Shown one piece after another: positions 1 to 9,456 of a DNA stretch of 64,000 bases. Source of the stretch: Flavobacteriales bacterium 33_180_T64 (GTDB lineage Bacteria > Bacteroidota > Bacteroidia > Flavobacteriales > Flavobacteriaceae); contig MAAQ01000014.1 in assembly GCA_002162685.1 (NCBI GenBank), positions 1 through 64,000 of the forward strand, written 5' to 3'. A model generated the notes under the pieces. The model made no database searches, was not told where the DNA came from, and worked only from the letters and a program-made list of their open reading frames with translations. Position 1 is the first letter of the stretch. Each line of letters begins with the position of its first letter. Made by a program: the position numbers and the translations under genes.

Positions 1-31
1 ACTGCATTCGTGGGAGAGTAGGTCGTCGCCT
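1..31 (+). rRNA. rrf: 5S rRNA, 3' end only
   Basis: The first bases (TGGGAGAGTAGGTCGTCGCC) match the conserved 3' arm of bacterial 5S rRNA as it appears in flavobacteria. A T-run and an intrinsic terminator follow directly, as expected at the end of an rRNA operon. The gene is cut by the window edge, so 16S and 23S should lie just to the left. Confidence 0.85.
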
Positions 32-38
32 TTTTTAG

Positions 39-76
39 AAACTCCATAACATTTATTTGTTATGGAGTTTTTTTGT
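39..76 (+). terminator. Intrinsic terminator of the rRNA operon
   Basis: A perfect 11-bp stem (AACTCCATAAC / GTTATGGAGTT) with an 8-nt loop is followed by a T-run on the plus strand. It lies directly after the 5S rRNA end. On the minus strand the T-run is poor, so it mainly serves rightward transcription. Confidence 0.85.
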
Positions 77-159
77 TTTTAATCTTCTTATAAAACAAAG
101 ACAAATGATAGTAGTATCTATATGTAGCTGGTAATTTTATTGGTATATCAACTAAAAAG

Positions 160-393
160 CTAATTTGTTTTAAACATACTATCCATAATTATTTTTAAGC
201 CTTTAAAACCAAAATATATTGCTAATGCGCAAAGTATAAATGCAACAATGAGTATAGGAATATATAAAGGTTTATCTTGATTACTAAATCCTATATATAA
301 TAATATTGGTCCAAGAAACATCATCGCTAAAGATATTCCCATTGTTTTTATGCCTTTAACTAATATATCTTTGTCTGTATGTTTAGTTTCCAT
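160..393 (-). CDS. DUF6095-like small membrane protein
   Basis: A 77-aa protein with two predicted membrane segments (roughly residues 17-36 and 42-64) separated by a short polar loop (SNQDKPLY). It resembles the DUF6095 family that I recall from Flavobacteriaceae, often next to murQ. Its start overlaps the 3' end of murQ by 11 bp, so the two are co-transcribed and possibly translationally coupled. No catalytic motif is visible and the function is unknown. The family assignment comes from memory of the pattern. Confidence 0.7.
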   Translation of the reverse strand: METKHTDKDILVKGIKTMGISLAMMFLGPILLYIGFSNQDKPLYIPILIVAFILCALAIYFGFKGLKIIMDSMFKTN

Positions 394-1201
394 TATTATA
401 ATTTTGAATTGCTATTCTAACATTTTTATGAGATTTTAATAAATTTTTAGCCTCTTGCTCATCTATATTTAACTCTTTAATTAGCATTTTAATTCCTCTA
501 TCAACAAGTTTATTATTACTTAATTGCATATCTACCATTTTATTCCCCTTAACTTTATTAAGTTTAATCATGGTTGATGTTGAAAGCATGTTCAAAACTA
601 GTTTTTGTGCAGTTCCAGCTTTCATCCGAGAACTTCCCGTTACAAATTCTGGTCCGACAATAACTTCTATAGGATATTTTGAAACATTTGATAGTGGACT
701 ATTTTTATTACAAGTAATGCAGCCTGTAATAATATCTTTAGAATTGCATTGTTCTAGAGTTTCAATGACATAAGGTGTTGTTCCAGAGGCAGCAATACCA
801 ATTACGATATCTTTTTTTGAAATATTAAATTCTTGTAAGTCTTTCCAACCTTGAATTGTAGAATCTTCGGCGAATTCTACGGCTTTTCTAATTGCTGAAT
901 CCCCTCCAGCAATGAGACCAATAACTAAGTCGTGAGATACTCCAAAAGTTGGTGGACATTCAGAAGCATCTAAAATACCCAATCTTCCGCTGGTTCCTGC
1001 TCCAATATAGAATAGTCGACCTCCTTGTTTTAGTTTTAATACGATTTGTTCTATTAAAACTTCAATTTGAGGAATCGCTTTTTCTACAGCAACAGGCACA
1101 GATTTATCTTCTTTATTTATATTGGTCAATAATTCGTTAATAGTCATTTTTTCTAAATGATTATAATTTGAATCTTGCTCGGTAGTTTTTGTGAATGCCA
1201 T
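383..1201 (-). CDS. murQ: N-acetylmuramic acid 6-phosphate etherase
   Basis: MurQ cleaves the lactyl ether of MurNAc-6-phosphate to give GlcNAc-6-phosphate and D-lactate in cytoplasmic cell-wall recycling. The SIS-domain signature is clear: IGAGTSGRLGILDASECPPT, then GIAASGTTPYV and the GSSRMKAGTAQK block. The track ORF starts at 1249, but the family N-terminus fits the internal Met at 1201 (MAFTKTTEQDSN), giving 272 aa, a normal length. The extra 16 codons upstream run into a structured repeat. No PTS transporter or MurNAc kinase gene is adjacent, so the substrate route is not shown here. The downstream DUF6095 gene overlaps it. Confidence 0.93.
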   Translation of the reverse strand: MAFTKTTEQDSNYNHLEKMTINELLTNINKEDKSVPVAVEKAIPQIEVLIEQIVLKLKQGGRLFYIGAGTSGRLGILDASECPPTFGVSHDLVIGLIAGGDSAIRKAVEFAEDSTIQGWKDLQEFNISKKDIVIGIAASGTTPYVIETLEQCNSKDIITGCITCNKNSPLSNVSKYPIEVIVGPEFVTGSSRMKAGTAQKLVLNMLSTSTMIKLNKVKGNKMVDMQLSNNKLVDRGIKMLIKELNIDEQEAKNLLKSHKNVRIAIQNYNNGN

Positions 1202-1227
1202 AGTGTAAAAATACCTATTTTTTTTCT

Positions 1228-1322
1228 GCGTTAGTGATAGTAGTGTCATCCTTTTTGTGTTTTCACAAAAAGATATAACGAATAGCGCGACCCTTTTAAG
1301 TTTTTACTTTAAAGGGTAACGC
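1228..1322 (-). repeat. Structured intergenic repeat-like element with inverted ends
   Basis: The element is bounded by GCGTTA and TAACGC and holds two hairpins. One is an ACCCTTT(T)AAG-type stem at about 1290-1317; the other is CTTTTTGTG/CACAAAAAG at about 1251-1271. Read on the minus strand it runs GGGCGTTACCC...GGGTCGCGCTATTCG...TATCTTTTTG...CTAACGC. That pattern resembles a short interspersed intergenic sequence I recall from other Flavobacteriia. Only one copy was noticed in this window. It lies in the leader of murQ, 26 bp before the chosen start codon. Confidence 0.5.
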
Positions 1323-1367
1323 CCAAAATACTTTATTTAACCGTATTGATTAGTTTGTTAATTTTAA

Positions 1368-2309
1368 TTAATTGTTGAAGGGTAGGTTGTTGATATCTAC
1401 GTTTCCACCAGAAATAATAATGCCTATTTTTTTATCTTTAAATTGTTCTTTTTCTTTTAAAACTGCTGCGAAGGCTACTGCACTTGAAGGTTCAATAATT
1501 AGCTTCATACGTTGCCAAATAAAGCACATAGCTTCAATAATTTCGTTTTCTGAAACTCGTATAATTTGTTTAACGTGATTTTGTATAATGGGGAAATTAT
1601 GGTGTCCTAGTTGTGTTCTTAATCCATCGGCAATTGTATTCACTGACTTATTTGTCTCTATTTTCCCACTTAATAGTGAGCGATAGGCATCATCAGCTTC
1701 AAATGGTTCTCCTCCATAAACATGACAATTATAACCAAAATAATGTGCAGCTAAAGCAGAACCAGCAATTAAACCACCGCCTCCTACTGGACAAAATATA
1801 GAATCTAAATTTGGTTGCTCTTTGAGTAGTTCTAAGCATGCAGTTCCTTGGCCCATAATGACGTTTGGATCATTAGATGGGTGTATAAAAGAGGCTCCAG
1901 TTTCCTTTGCTATTTTATTAGCTAAGGTCTGTCGTGCTTCAATAGTTGGTTTACATTCTATAATGTTTCCACCATATTCTACAACGGCATTTTTTTTAAC
2001 CTTCGGAGAATTTGAAGGCATAATAATAGTCGCTTTGACATTTAAACTTTGTGCTGCTAACGATAATGCCTGAGCAAAATTGCCAGAGGAATGTGTAAGG
2101 ACACCTTTTCTTTTTTGTTCTTTAGTTAATTGCATGATAGCATTTGTTGCGCCACGCATTTTATAAGCTCCAGTTTTTTGAAAGTTCTCACATTTAAAAA
2201 ACACCTCTGCACCAACTTGTTTATTTACAAGCCTGGATGTAAGCACGGGAGTTTTATGAATATAAGGTTTAATCCTATTATAACACGTGGAAAGGTTTTC
2301 TTTAGTCAT
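1368..2309 (-). CDS. PLP-dependent serine/threonine ammonia-lyase or serine racemase family
   Basis: A 313-aa fold-type II PLP enzyme. The PLP-binding lysine is K50 in FQKTGAYKMRGA, the variant of the usual Q-x-T-G-[SA]-[FY]-K motif. The phosphate-binding loop is PVGGGGLIAGSALAA and the C-terminal cofactor-contact loop is ISGGNVD. The length matches the short, ACT-less catabolic threonine dehydratase, serine racemase and threo-3-hydroxyaspartate ammonia-lyase group. No regulatory ACT domain is present, so feedback-controlled isoleucine biosynthesis (IlvA) is less likely. The exact substrate cannot be set from sequence alone. It lies downstream of the icd terminator and is transcribed separately. 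Confidence 0.85.
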   Translation of the reverse strand: MTKENLSTCYNRIKPYIHKTPVLTSRLVNKQVGAEVFFKCENFQKTGAYKMRGATNAIMQLTKEQKRKGVLTHSSGNFAQALSLAAQSLNVKATIIMPSNSPKVKKNAVVEYGGNIIECKPTIEARQTLANKIAKETGASFIHPSNDPNVIMGQGTACLELLKEQPNLDSIFCPVGGGGLIAGSALAAHYFGYNCHVYGGEPFEADDAYRSLLSGKIETNKSVNTIADGLRTQLGHHNFPIIQNHVKQIIRVSENEIIEAMCFIWQRMKLIIEPSSAVAFAAVLKEKEQFKDKKIGIIISGGNVDINNLPFNN

Positions 2310-2343
2310 AATGTAAATTTACAACATGTTTTAAAAAATATAA

Positions 2344-2377
2344 ATAAAAAAAAGACCGTCTATTAAAGACAGTCTTT
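2344..2377 (-). terminator. Intrinsic terminator of icd
   Basis: On the minus strand the hairpin AAAGACTGTC...GACGGTCTTT is followed by a T-run. It starts 23 bp after the icd stop codon and separates icd from the ammonia-lyase gene. Confidence 0.8.
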
Positions 2378-2400
2378 AGTTTATAATAATAAATGAGATT

Positions 2401-4659
<2,259 letters not shown>

Positions 4660-4669
4660 TTAAGCTGTG

Positions 4670-4677
4670 CAAATATA
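4670..4677 (-). promoter_or_regulatory. Candidate -7 element for icd
   Basis: The minus strand reads TATATTTG, a full match to the Bacteroidota -7 consensus TAnnTTTG, about 50 bp before the icd start. No clear -33 TTG was found at the usual spacing. Confidence 0.5.
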
Positions 4678-4817
4678 CAAAAAACTAGAAGTTTATTGAA
4701 ATGATTGAAAGCTTAGACAATGCTTTTAAATGATGCTTTAGATTTATATTATAAATTATCAAATCAATGATTTGGTGTTAAATTATTACCAATTTCGAAA
4801 TAACAATGGCGTAACAG

Positions 4818-5390
4818 TCAATCGATATTAATCTGATAATGACCTAAAAGACCTAAAGCGTTTTCTTTAGAAAAATTAGCATGTCTAATTCTGTTTATAT
4901 CTGGATTAATAGAAAGGTTGTACGAGGTTGAGAAGTCTACTTTTTCTAGATTTGAATTATCAAAAATGGTTTGGTATAGATCACAATTCATAAATTTTGA
5001 GGTACTTAAATCCGTATTTGTAAAATCAGTTTGTTCTAGTTTACATTCCTTAAATGTAGTGTCTTTAAGTTTCAAATTAAAAAAAGACGATAAGTTGAGT
5101 TGTGACTTAATAAAAATCATAGACATCAAAAAAGGATTGCACTCATGAAAAGGGAAGCCCAAAAGTTTACAATTATTAAAAATAATATCCTTTAAAATCG
5201 TGCCTTTGGTTTTTACCATGCTAAAATTGCAATCTATGAATTCACATTCTAAAAAGCTGATGTTTGAAATATAAGAATTGGAAAAATCACAATTAATAAA
5301 AGTACAATTATCATATTCAGCTTTCGAGAGTTGCTTAATTGTATAACTAATGTTTTTATAGGTTTTATCGCAAATAAAGGGAAGGTTCAT
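4818..5390 (-). CDS. Pentapeptide-repeat protein, Qnr-like
   Basis: A 190-aa protein built almost wholly of pentapeptide repeats with the usual central F/L and small i-2 residues, for example CTFIN CDFSN, CEFID CNFSM, TDFTN TDLST and CDLYQ TIFDN. Such repeats form a right-handed quadrilateral beta helix. The length (Qnr proteins are just over 210 aa), the HECNPF turn and the non-repeat C-terminal tail resemble chromosomal Qnr-like proteins that mimic DNA and bind gyrase. That role is inference; many pentapeptide proteins have other functions. It is an isolated gene between icd and the empty 5.4-6.1 kb region. Confidence 0.8.
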   Translation of the reverse strand: MNLPFICDKTYKNISYTIKQLSKAEYDNCTFINCDFSNSYISNISFLECEFIDCNFSMVKTKGTILKDIIFNNCKLLGFPFHECNPFLMSMIFIKSQLNLSSFFNLKLKDTTFKECKLEQTDFTNTDLSTSKFMNCDLYQTIFDNSNLEKVDFSTSYNLSINPDINRIRHANFSKENALGLLGHYQINID

Positions 5391-5428
5391 GAATAATGGT
5401 TTTATAAACCAAAGGTATAGAAAATACT

Positions 5429-5477
5429 AAAAAAACAAAAGCCATATCACTGTAGCAGACTACTTTGATATGGCTTT
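5429..5477 (-). terminator. Strong intrinsic terminator without an assigned gene
   Basis: On the minus strand AAAGCCATATCA pairs with TGATATGGCTTT. An inner GTAG/CTAC stem extends the hairpin, and a T-rich tract (TTGTTTTTTT) follows. No recognised gene lies immediately upstream on this strand: rplS ends at 6082 and has its own terminator. It therefore points to an unannotated transcript. Confidence 0.75.
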
Positions 5478-5900
5478 CTTGATATAGTTTCCCGTGACCT
5501 ATTTTAACATGCTGTTAAAAAAGATAGCTGAACTTATGTTCCCTCATCTTTTTCGGTTCAAGTTTCACTATGTCAATGAAACGGTTCATAACTTTCAAAA
5601 TGTATTGACGTGTTATTACTTGGTTTCGTTTTGATCGTTTTTCTTGATGTTTATTTCTTTTAATCTTTCACTTGCGTGTTAGATCTCTAAATAAACATTG
5701 CTTATCCTTTTCGCTTTTACTTTCGATCCAACTACTTTTTCAAAGCTTTTCACTTAAACAATATCACCTATTTACATATGTTAATACTTTTTAAGCTTCA
5801 TGATTTTGTTGCTTACACATTTACATATGTAATCTTCAAAACCTCAAAAAACAATACTATATAAAGAACGTTACTTTATTACAATTTAACACAAATTCTA
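5440..5900 (-). ncRNA. Possible unassigned non-coding RNA or degraded locus
   Basis: The 5391-6081 interval is the only gene-free stretch over 300 bp. It contains no long ORF on either strand, yet it ends in a strong minus-strand terminator. It also contains short self-complementary segments such as GGGAACATAAGTTC and TTTAACAGCATGTTAAA, and a repeated TTTACATATGT about 50 bp apart. I compared it by eye with remembered tmRNA, RNase P RNA and SRP RNA signatures and found none of them. It may be a flavobacterial regulatory RNA (a 6S-like RNA is possible) or a decayed gene. The boundaries are estimates. Confidence 0.35.
5616..5753 (-). pseudogene. Possible degraded small reading frame
   Basis: A minus-strand frame beginning with GTG at 5753 reads VKSFEKVVGSKVKAK..., meets one TAA after 24 codons, then continues in the same frame as HASERLKEINIKK... 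for 20 codons to a second stop. The composition looks protein-like, but the frame is short, has no clear ribosome-binding site and is preceded by a stop. It may be chance inside an RNA gene or a gene remnant. Confidence 0.2.
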
Positions 5901-6029
5901 AATTTAATTTAATACCAAATAAGTTTTGTTGTTAATTGTTTAGCTAAAGTAGTTTTTTGTTTGAAAATTACAAATATTTGTATAGTTTAGATATTCACAT
6001 TTTATGAACCATAGTTATTAACAATAGTT

Positions 6030-6061
6030 CATAAAAAAAGCCTTGATAAAATCAAGGCTTT
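6030..6061 (-). terminator. Intrinsic terminator of rplS
   Basis: On the minus strand AAAGCCTTGAT...ATCAAGGCTTT is followed by TTTTTT. It begins 20 bp after the rplS stop codon. Confidence 0.85.
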
Positions 6062-6081
6062 GTATTGTATGTTGTTGAAGC

Positions 6082-6432
6082 TTATCTTCTAACTTCTTTA
6101 ATTCTAGCTTTCTTACCAGTAAGACCTCTAAAGTAGAAAATTCTTGCTCTTCTAACTTTACCTCTTTTATTAACTTCAATTTTTTGAAGTGCAGGTAAGT
6201 TAATTGGGAATATACGTTCTACACCAATAGTTCCAGACATTTTTCTAATTGTGAATGTTTGTGAACTTCCTGATCCTTTTACTTGTAATACCACTCCTTT
6301 AAAGAACTGTGTACGTGTTTTACTTCCTTCTTTAATTTCGTAATACACTGTAATTGTATCACCAGCTCCAAATTCTGGAAAATCTTTTTTTGTTACAAAT
6401 TCGTCTTGTACAAATTTTACTAAAGAACTCAT
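6082..6432 (-). CDS. rplS: 50S ribosomal protein L19
   Basis: L19 sits at the 30S-50S interface of the ribosome. The 116-aa sequence has the standard length and family blocks: FGAGDTITVYYEIKEGSKTRTQFFKGVVL, IRKMSGTIGVERIFPINLP and the basic C-terminus VRRARIFYFRGLTGKKARIKE. It follows trmD, the usual bacterial neighbour, but with a 169-bp gap that holds a perfect hairpin, so its expression may be uncoupled from trmD. Confidence 0.98.
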   Translation of the reverse strand: MSSLVKFVQDEFVTKKDFPEFGAGDTITVYYEIKEGSKTRTQFFKGVVLQVKGSGSSQTFTIRKMSGTIGVERIFPINLPALQKIEVNKRGKVRRARIFYFRGLTGKKARIKEVRR

Positions 6433-6559
6433 CTTTTAATATTTATAATGATTGTTTCAAATCAACATTCACGATTTTCGCCAGAGGTTAATCCAAAAGT
6501 GGGTGCAAAGATAATGAATAATTGATAATGCGCAATTATTAATTAAAAATTTTTTGGAT

Positions 6560-6594
6560 GCTCCGTTTGGTTTTTAAGCGAAACCAAACGGAGC
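6560..6594 (-). terminator. Perfect 14-bp hairpin between trmD and rplS
   Basis: GCTCCGTTTGGTTT and AAACCAAACGGAGC form a perfect stem with a 7-nt loop, 8 bp after the trmD stop. On the minus strand the tail is ATCCAAAAAATTTTT, not a clean T-run, so termination may be partial, or the stem may be an mRNA-stability element. Confidence 0.5.
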
Positions 6595-6601
6595 ACGTTA
6601 G

Positions 6602-7279
6602 TTAATCATCTAACAAATCTGGTCGTCGTTCTTTTGTTCTTAAATAGGCTTGTTCTTCGCGCCATTTTTCAATTTCAGGGAAATTTCCGCTAAATAATAC
6701 TTCAGGAACTTTTAGTCCATCATATTCTCTTGGTTTTGTATATATAGGAGGCGCGAGTAACCCATCTTGAAATGAATCGGTTAATGCAGAGGTTTCATTT
6801 CCTAAAACGCCAGGAATTAATCTAATAATAGCATCACATAATACTGCAGCACCAAGTTCCCCTCCAGACAACACATAATCGCCTATAGAGATTTCTCTAG
6901 TAATAAATTTGTCGCGAACACGTTGGTCAACACCTTTGTAATGTCCACAAAGAATAATGATATTCTTTTTTAACGACACGTGATTGGCAATACCTTGATT
7001 TAAGTGTTCGCCATCTGGTGTCATATAAATGATCTCGTCATAAGTTCTTTCAGATTGCAATTTCGAAATGCATGTATCAATAGGTTCAATCATCATCACC
7101 ATACCTGCACCACCACCAAACTGTGTGTCATCGATAGATTTATAATTACCAATTCCAAAGTCTCTTAAATTATGAAAGTGCACGCTTACCAAATTAGCAT
7201 CTATAGCACGTTTTAAAATTGAAGCTTCAAACGGACTTTTAAGTAATTCTGGTAAAACGGTTATAATGTCTATGCGCAT
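6602..7279 (-). CDS. trmD: tRNA (guanine-37-N1) methyltransferase
   Basis: TrmD methylates G37 next to the anticodon of tRNAs reading CNN-type codons, which prevents frameshifting. The 225-aa protein shows the SPOUT trefoil-knot motifs: [26 protein letters not shown] and [23 protein letters not shown], then LIPGVLGN and the C-terminal [18 protein letters not shown]. Length and start are typical. A TATCTTTG -7 element lies about 20 bp before the start codon. rplS follows after a hairpin. Confidence 0.98.
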   Translation of the reverse strand: MRIDIITVLPELLKSPFEASILKRAIDANLVSVHFHNLRDFGIGNYKSIDDTQFGGGAGMVMMIEPIDTCISKLQSERTYDEIIYMTPDGEHLNQGIANHVSLKKNIIILCGHYKGVDQRVRDKFITREISIGDYVLSGGELGAAVLCDAIIRLIPGVLGNETSALTDSFQDGLLAPPIYTKPREYDGLKVPEVLFSGNFPEIEKWREEQAYLRTKERRPDLLDD

Positions 7280-7298
7280 GATTTATGTTTGTGGAATG

Positions 7299-7306
7299 CA
7301 AAGATA
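7299..7306 (-). promoter_or_regulatory. Candidate -7 element for trmD
   Basis: The minus strand reads TATCTTTG, matching TAnnTTTG, and would give a leader of about 16 nt before trmD. No confident -33 TTG is seen. Confidence 0.5.
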
Positions 7307-7439
7307 TATTAATTGATAGAATTAATACTCTATTTGATTTAAAGTGCTTTTATTGCTAAAAATTCTTGCTCTAATCCATTCATGACTTTCTGTAAATAAT
7401 CGCGTAATTATCTCTTATATAAGATCTATTTGATTTCTA

Positions 7440-7877
7440 TTAATTAGTAGTCCAAAAAAACTGTAAATCGGTATCCTTAACAAAGCCAAGCCGTTCATAT
7501 AAATGTTGCGCAGGATTATTAAAAGCGGTTTGGATGGCTAAACCTTTATTTTTTTCTTCTTTACATAATTGTTTAGCACAATTAATTAAAGTTTCACCAA
7601 CACCTTGGCTTCTGTGATTTTTGTCTACATATAAATCATTAAGCATATAGATAGGTGTCATAGAAACCGAAGAGAATAAAGGATATAGTTGTGTAAAGCC
7701 AACAGGTTTATCATTAATATAAGCTATAAATATAATAGAGTCTTTATGTTTTAAGCGTTCTTTTAAAAACTGTTTTACAGCTTCTATACTTGAATCTTGT
7801 TTATAAAATACACGATAGCTATCAAATAATGGAGCCAAATCATCTAAATCTTGAAGTTGTGCTTGTTTTGTAGTCAT
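7440..7877 (-). CDS. GNAT family N-acetyltransferase
   Basis: A 145-aa acetyl-CoA-dependent acetyltransferase. The core shows the beta4 segment YMLNDLYVDKNHRSQGVGETLI, which holds the pyrophosphate-binding R/Q-x-x-G-x-G/A loop, and the C-terminal block PAQHLYERLGFVKDTD. The acceptor substrate is unknown. The start codon lies immediately after the T-run of the terminator serving the upstream minus-strand gene, leaving no room for an ordinary leader. It must depend on readthrough, an internal promoter or a nearly leaderless transcript. Confidence 0.87.
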   Translation of the reverse strand: MTTKQAQLQDLDDLAPLFDSYRVFYKQDSSIEAVKQFLKERLKHKDSIIFIAYINDKPVGFTQLYPLFSSVSMTPIYMLNDLYVDKNHRSQGVGETLINCAKQLCKEEKNKGLAIQTAFNNPAQHLYERLGFVKDTDLQFFWTTN

Positions 7878-7910
7878 AAAAAAAATCTGTAATCGAAATT
7901 ACAGATTTTT
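7878..7910 (-). terminator. Intrinsic terminator abutting the GNAT start codon
   Basis: AAAAATCTGTAAT and ATTACAGATTTTT form a perfect 13-bp stem with a 4-nt CGAA loop. The minus-strand T-run ends at the ATG of the GNAT gene. It terminates the 7954-8565 gene. Confidence 0.75.
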
Positions 7911-7953
7911 ATTTTAATAGGATCTAAGATATATTATTTCAAAAAGAAATAGC

Positions 7954-8565
7954 TTATCCGTTATTTTTTTGCTTATTGATTTCGTCTTGTAATTGACGTC
8001 TTACTTTTTGCTCTCGTTCTAAAGCTGTACGCCTGTGCTCTTCAAATTCCTCTTCGGTTTCTGCTAAGGTTTTTTTGGCTTGTTTAGTAACCGTATTGCT
8101 GTTTTTAAATTTATAGATAAAAAACAATAATAAAGCCGATAATACGCCAACGATACTCCATAATATTAAGCTATAGTTTGGTTTGCTCATTTGCATACCA
8201 AAGAGTTTCATGTTGTCTTTTTCAACGATTGTATTGTCTAAACTTGTTTTTGTATTAGAAAGATCAAGTTTTAATGATTCAATTTCTTTAGCTTGTGTAT
8301 CAACTACTGCACGAGTATCATTTAAATTTTTATGAACTGCTTTAAGCGAATCAATTGTGTGTGATTTTAATGCATACAACCATGTCTTTTTTACAGTTTT
8401 GTATTCTTGCCAGCTATTTGAACGTCTAATGACATATTCAAATTGATTGTCAATGGTGCCACTATTTAATGATAATTTTTCTTCTTTATTTGCGTTTTGC
8501 GAAAATGATGCAGAAAAGAATAGTACAGAAAGCGTGGTTAATAGTAACGTCTTAAAAATTTTCAT
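7954..8565 (-). CDS. Exported coiled-coil membrane protein of unknown function
   Basis: From the Met at 8565 (MKIFKTLLLTTLSVLFFSASFSQ) the product is 203 aa with a clear signal peptide. A helical, probably coiled-coil stretch follows (about residues 65-120, SLKAVHKNLND...DLSNTKTSLDNTI), then one membrane segment (about 135-155, SLILWSIVGVLSALLLFF) and a charged coiled-coil tail rich in E/K/R. The track start at 8610 would add 15 residues that spoil the signal peptide. Relatives in flavobacteria are sometimes labelled tRNA guanine-N1 methyltransferase, apparently by error from the nearby trmD. No methyltransferase motif is present here. Confidence 0.75.
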   Translation of the reverse strand: MKIFKTLLLTTLSVLFFSASFSQNANKEEKLSLNSGTIDNQFEYVIRRSNSWQEYKTVKKTWLYALKSHTIDSLKAVHKNLNDTRAVVDTQAKEIESLKLDLSNTKTSLDNTIVEKDNMKLFGMQMSKPNYSLILWSIVGVLSALLLFFIYKFKNSNTVTKQAKKTLAETEEEFEEHRRTALEREQKVRRQLQDEINKQKNNG

Positions 8566-8699
8566 TTTTGGTTTAGGTTGAATTAAATAGCTATAATTAA
8601 TAGTCAGCAATATAGTAATTTATAAGTAAAATAGAATGTTGATACCAACATTTAGCCCACAAAATGTAAGGCTAAATTATATACGATTAAAAATTGATT

Positions 8700-9437
8700 T
8701 TAGATGTTGATAATACTTAACTCTTCGGTATTTTGAATACTATTTGAATTTAAACTGTATTGGTATAATCCGCTTTCACCAATTAAAATTAAAGTATCAT
8801 TATTCACAATTACATCAAAAGCATTTCTATTGATTGTATGTACTAAGATCGAATTTTCAGGATCAGATATGTCAAAAATTTTCACTTTATCATCGCAAAC
8901 AATAAGATAGTTGTTGTACAATCCTAAACCGATGGGTTGGGTTAAATTTCGACTAGAAATTAATACCGGATTGACCACATTTGTAACATCATAGACTTCT
9001 AAAACATTTACAGTTGTCCCACAACCAATATCAGCATGTAATGTAACATAGGCATGGGTTGCATTAGCAACTACAGGATCACAGGCTGTGAAGTGTTGTA
9101 CATCAGATAAGTACTCAGGAGTTTCTGGGTTTTGTATACTGTAAATGTACATTCCGTTTTGAGAACCTATATATAGGTATTCTTTGTAATTAAATAAAGT
9201 TTCGATATTAAAACCAATGCTTAGCTCATTGACTTTTATAGGCTCTGTATGATTAGTAATGCTAAATACATTTAAACTTTGATTGTCTACAGTATATAAA
9301 TAATCGTTGTAGGTTGTAAAGCGCGCTAATGAACCCGCTTTTCCGGAATCGTTTGAGAAGCTTTCAGACAAGCTTGAACTGTCAGAATCACAACTCAGTA
9401 CAATTCCTACTAATAATAGAATGATATATTTTTTCAT
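8700..9437 (-). CDS. LVIVD-type beta-propeller lipoprotein
   Basis: From the Met at 9437 (MKKYIILLLVGIVLSCDSDSSS) this is a 245-aa protein with a lipoprotein signal peptide and lipobox cysteine at LSC. The mature part has repeated blades of the form YLYTVDNQSLNVFSI...PIKV, YLYIGSQNGMYIYSIQNPETPEYL and VLEVYDVTNVVNPVLI, typical of LVIVD repeats that form surface beta-propellers. The function is unknown. It follows the related 9457-9984 gene by 19 bp, in the same direction. The track start at 9470 would overlap that gene and precede the signal peptide. Confidence 0.75.
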   Translation of the reverse strand: MKKYIILLLVGIVLSCDSDSSSLSESFSNDSGKAGSLARFTTYNDYLYTVDNQSLNVFSITNHTEPIKVNELSIGFNIETLFNYKEYLYIGSQNGMYIYSIQNPETPEYLSDVQHFTACDPVVANATHAYVTLHADIGCGTTVNVLEVYDVTNVVNPVLISSRNLTQPIGLGLYNNYLIVCDDKVKIFDISDPENSILVHTINRNAFDVIVNNDTLILIGESGLYQYSLNSNSIQNTEELSIINI

Positions 9438-9456
9438 GATTGTTAGGTTTAGAGTA

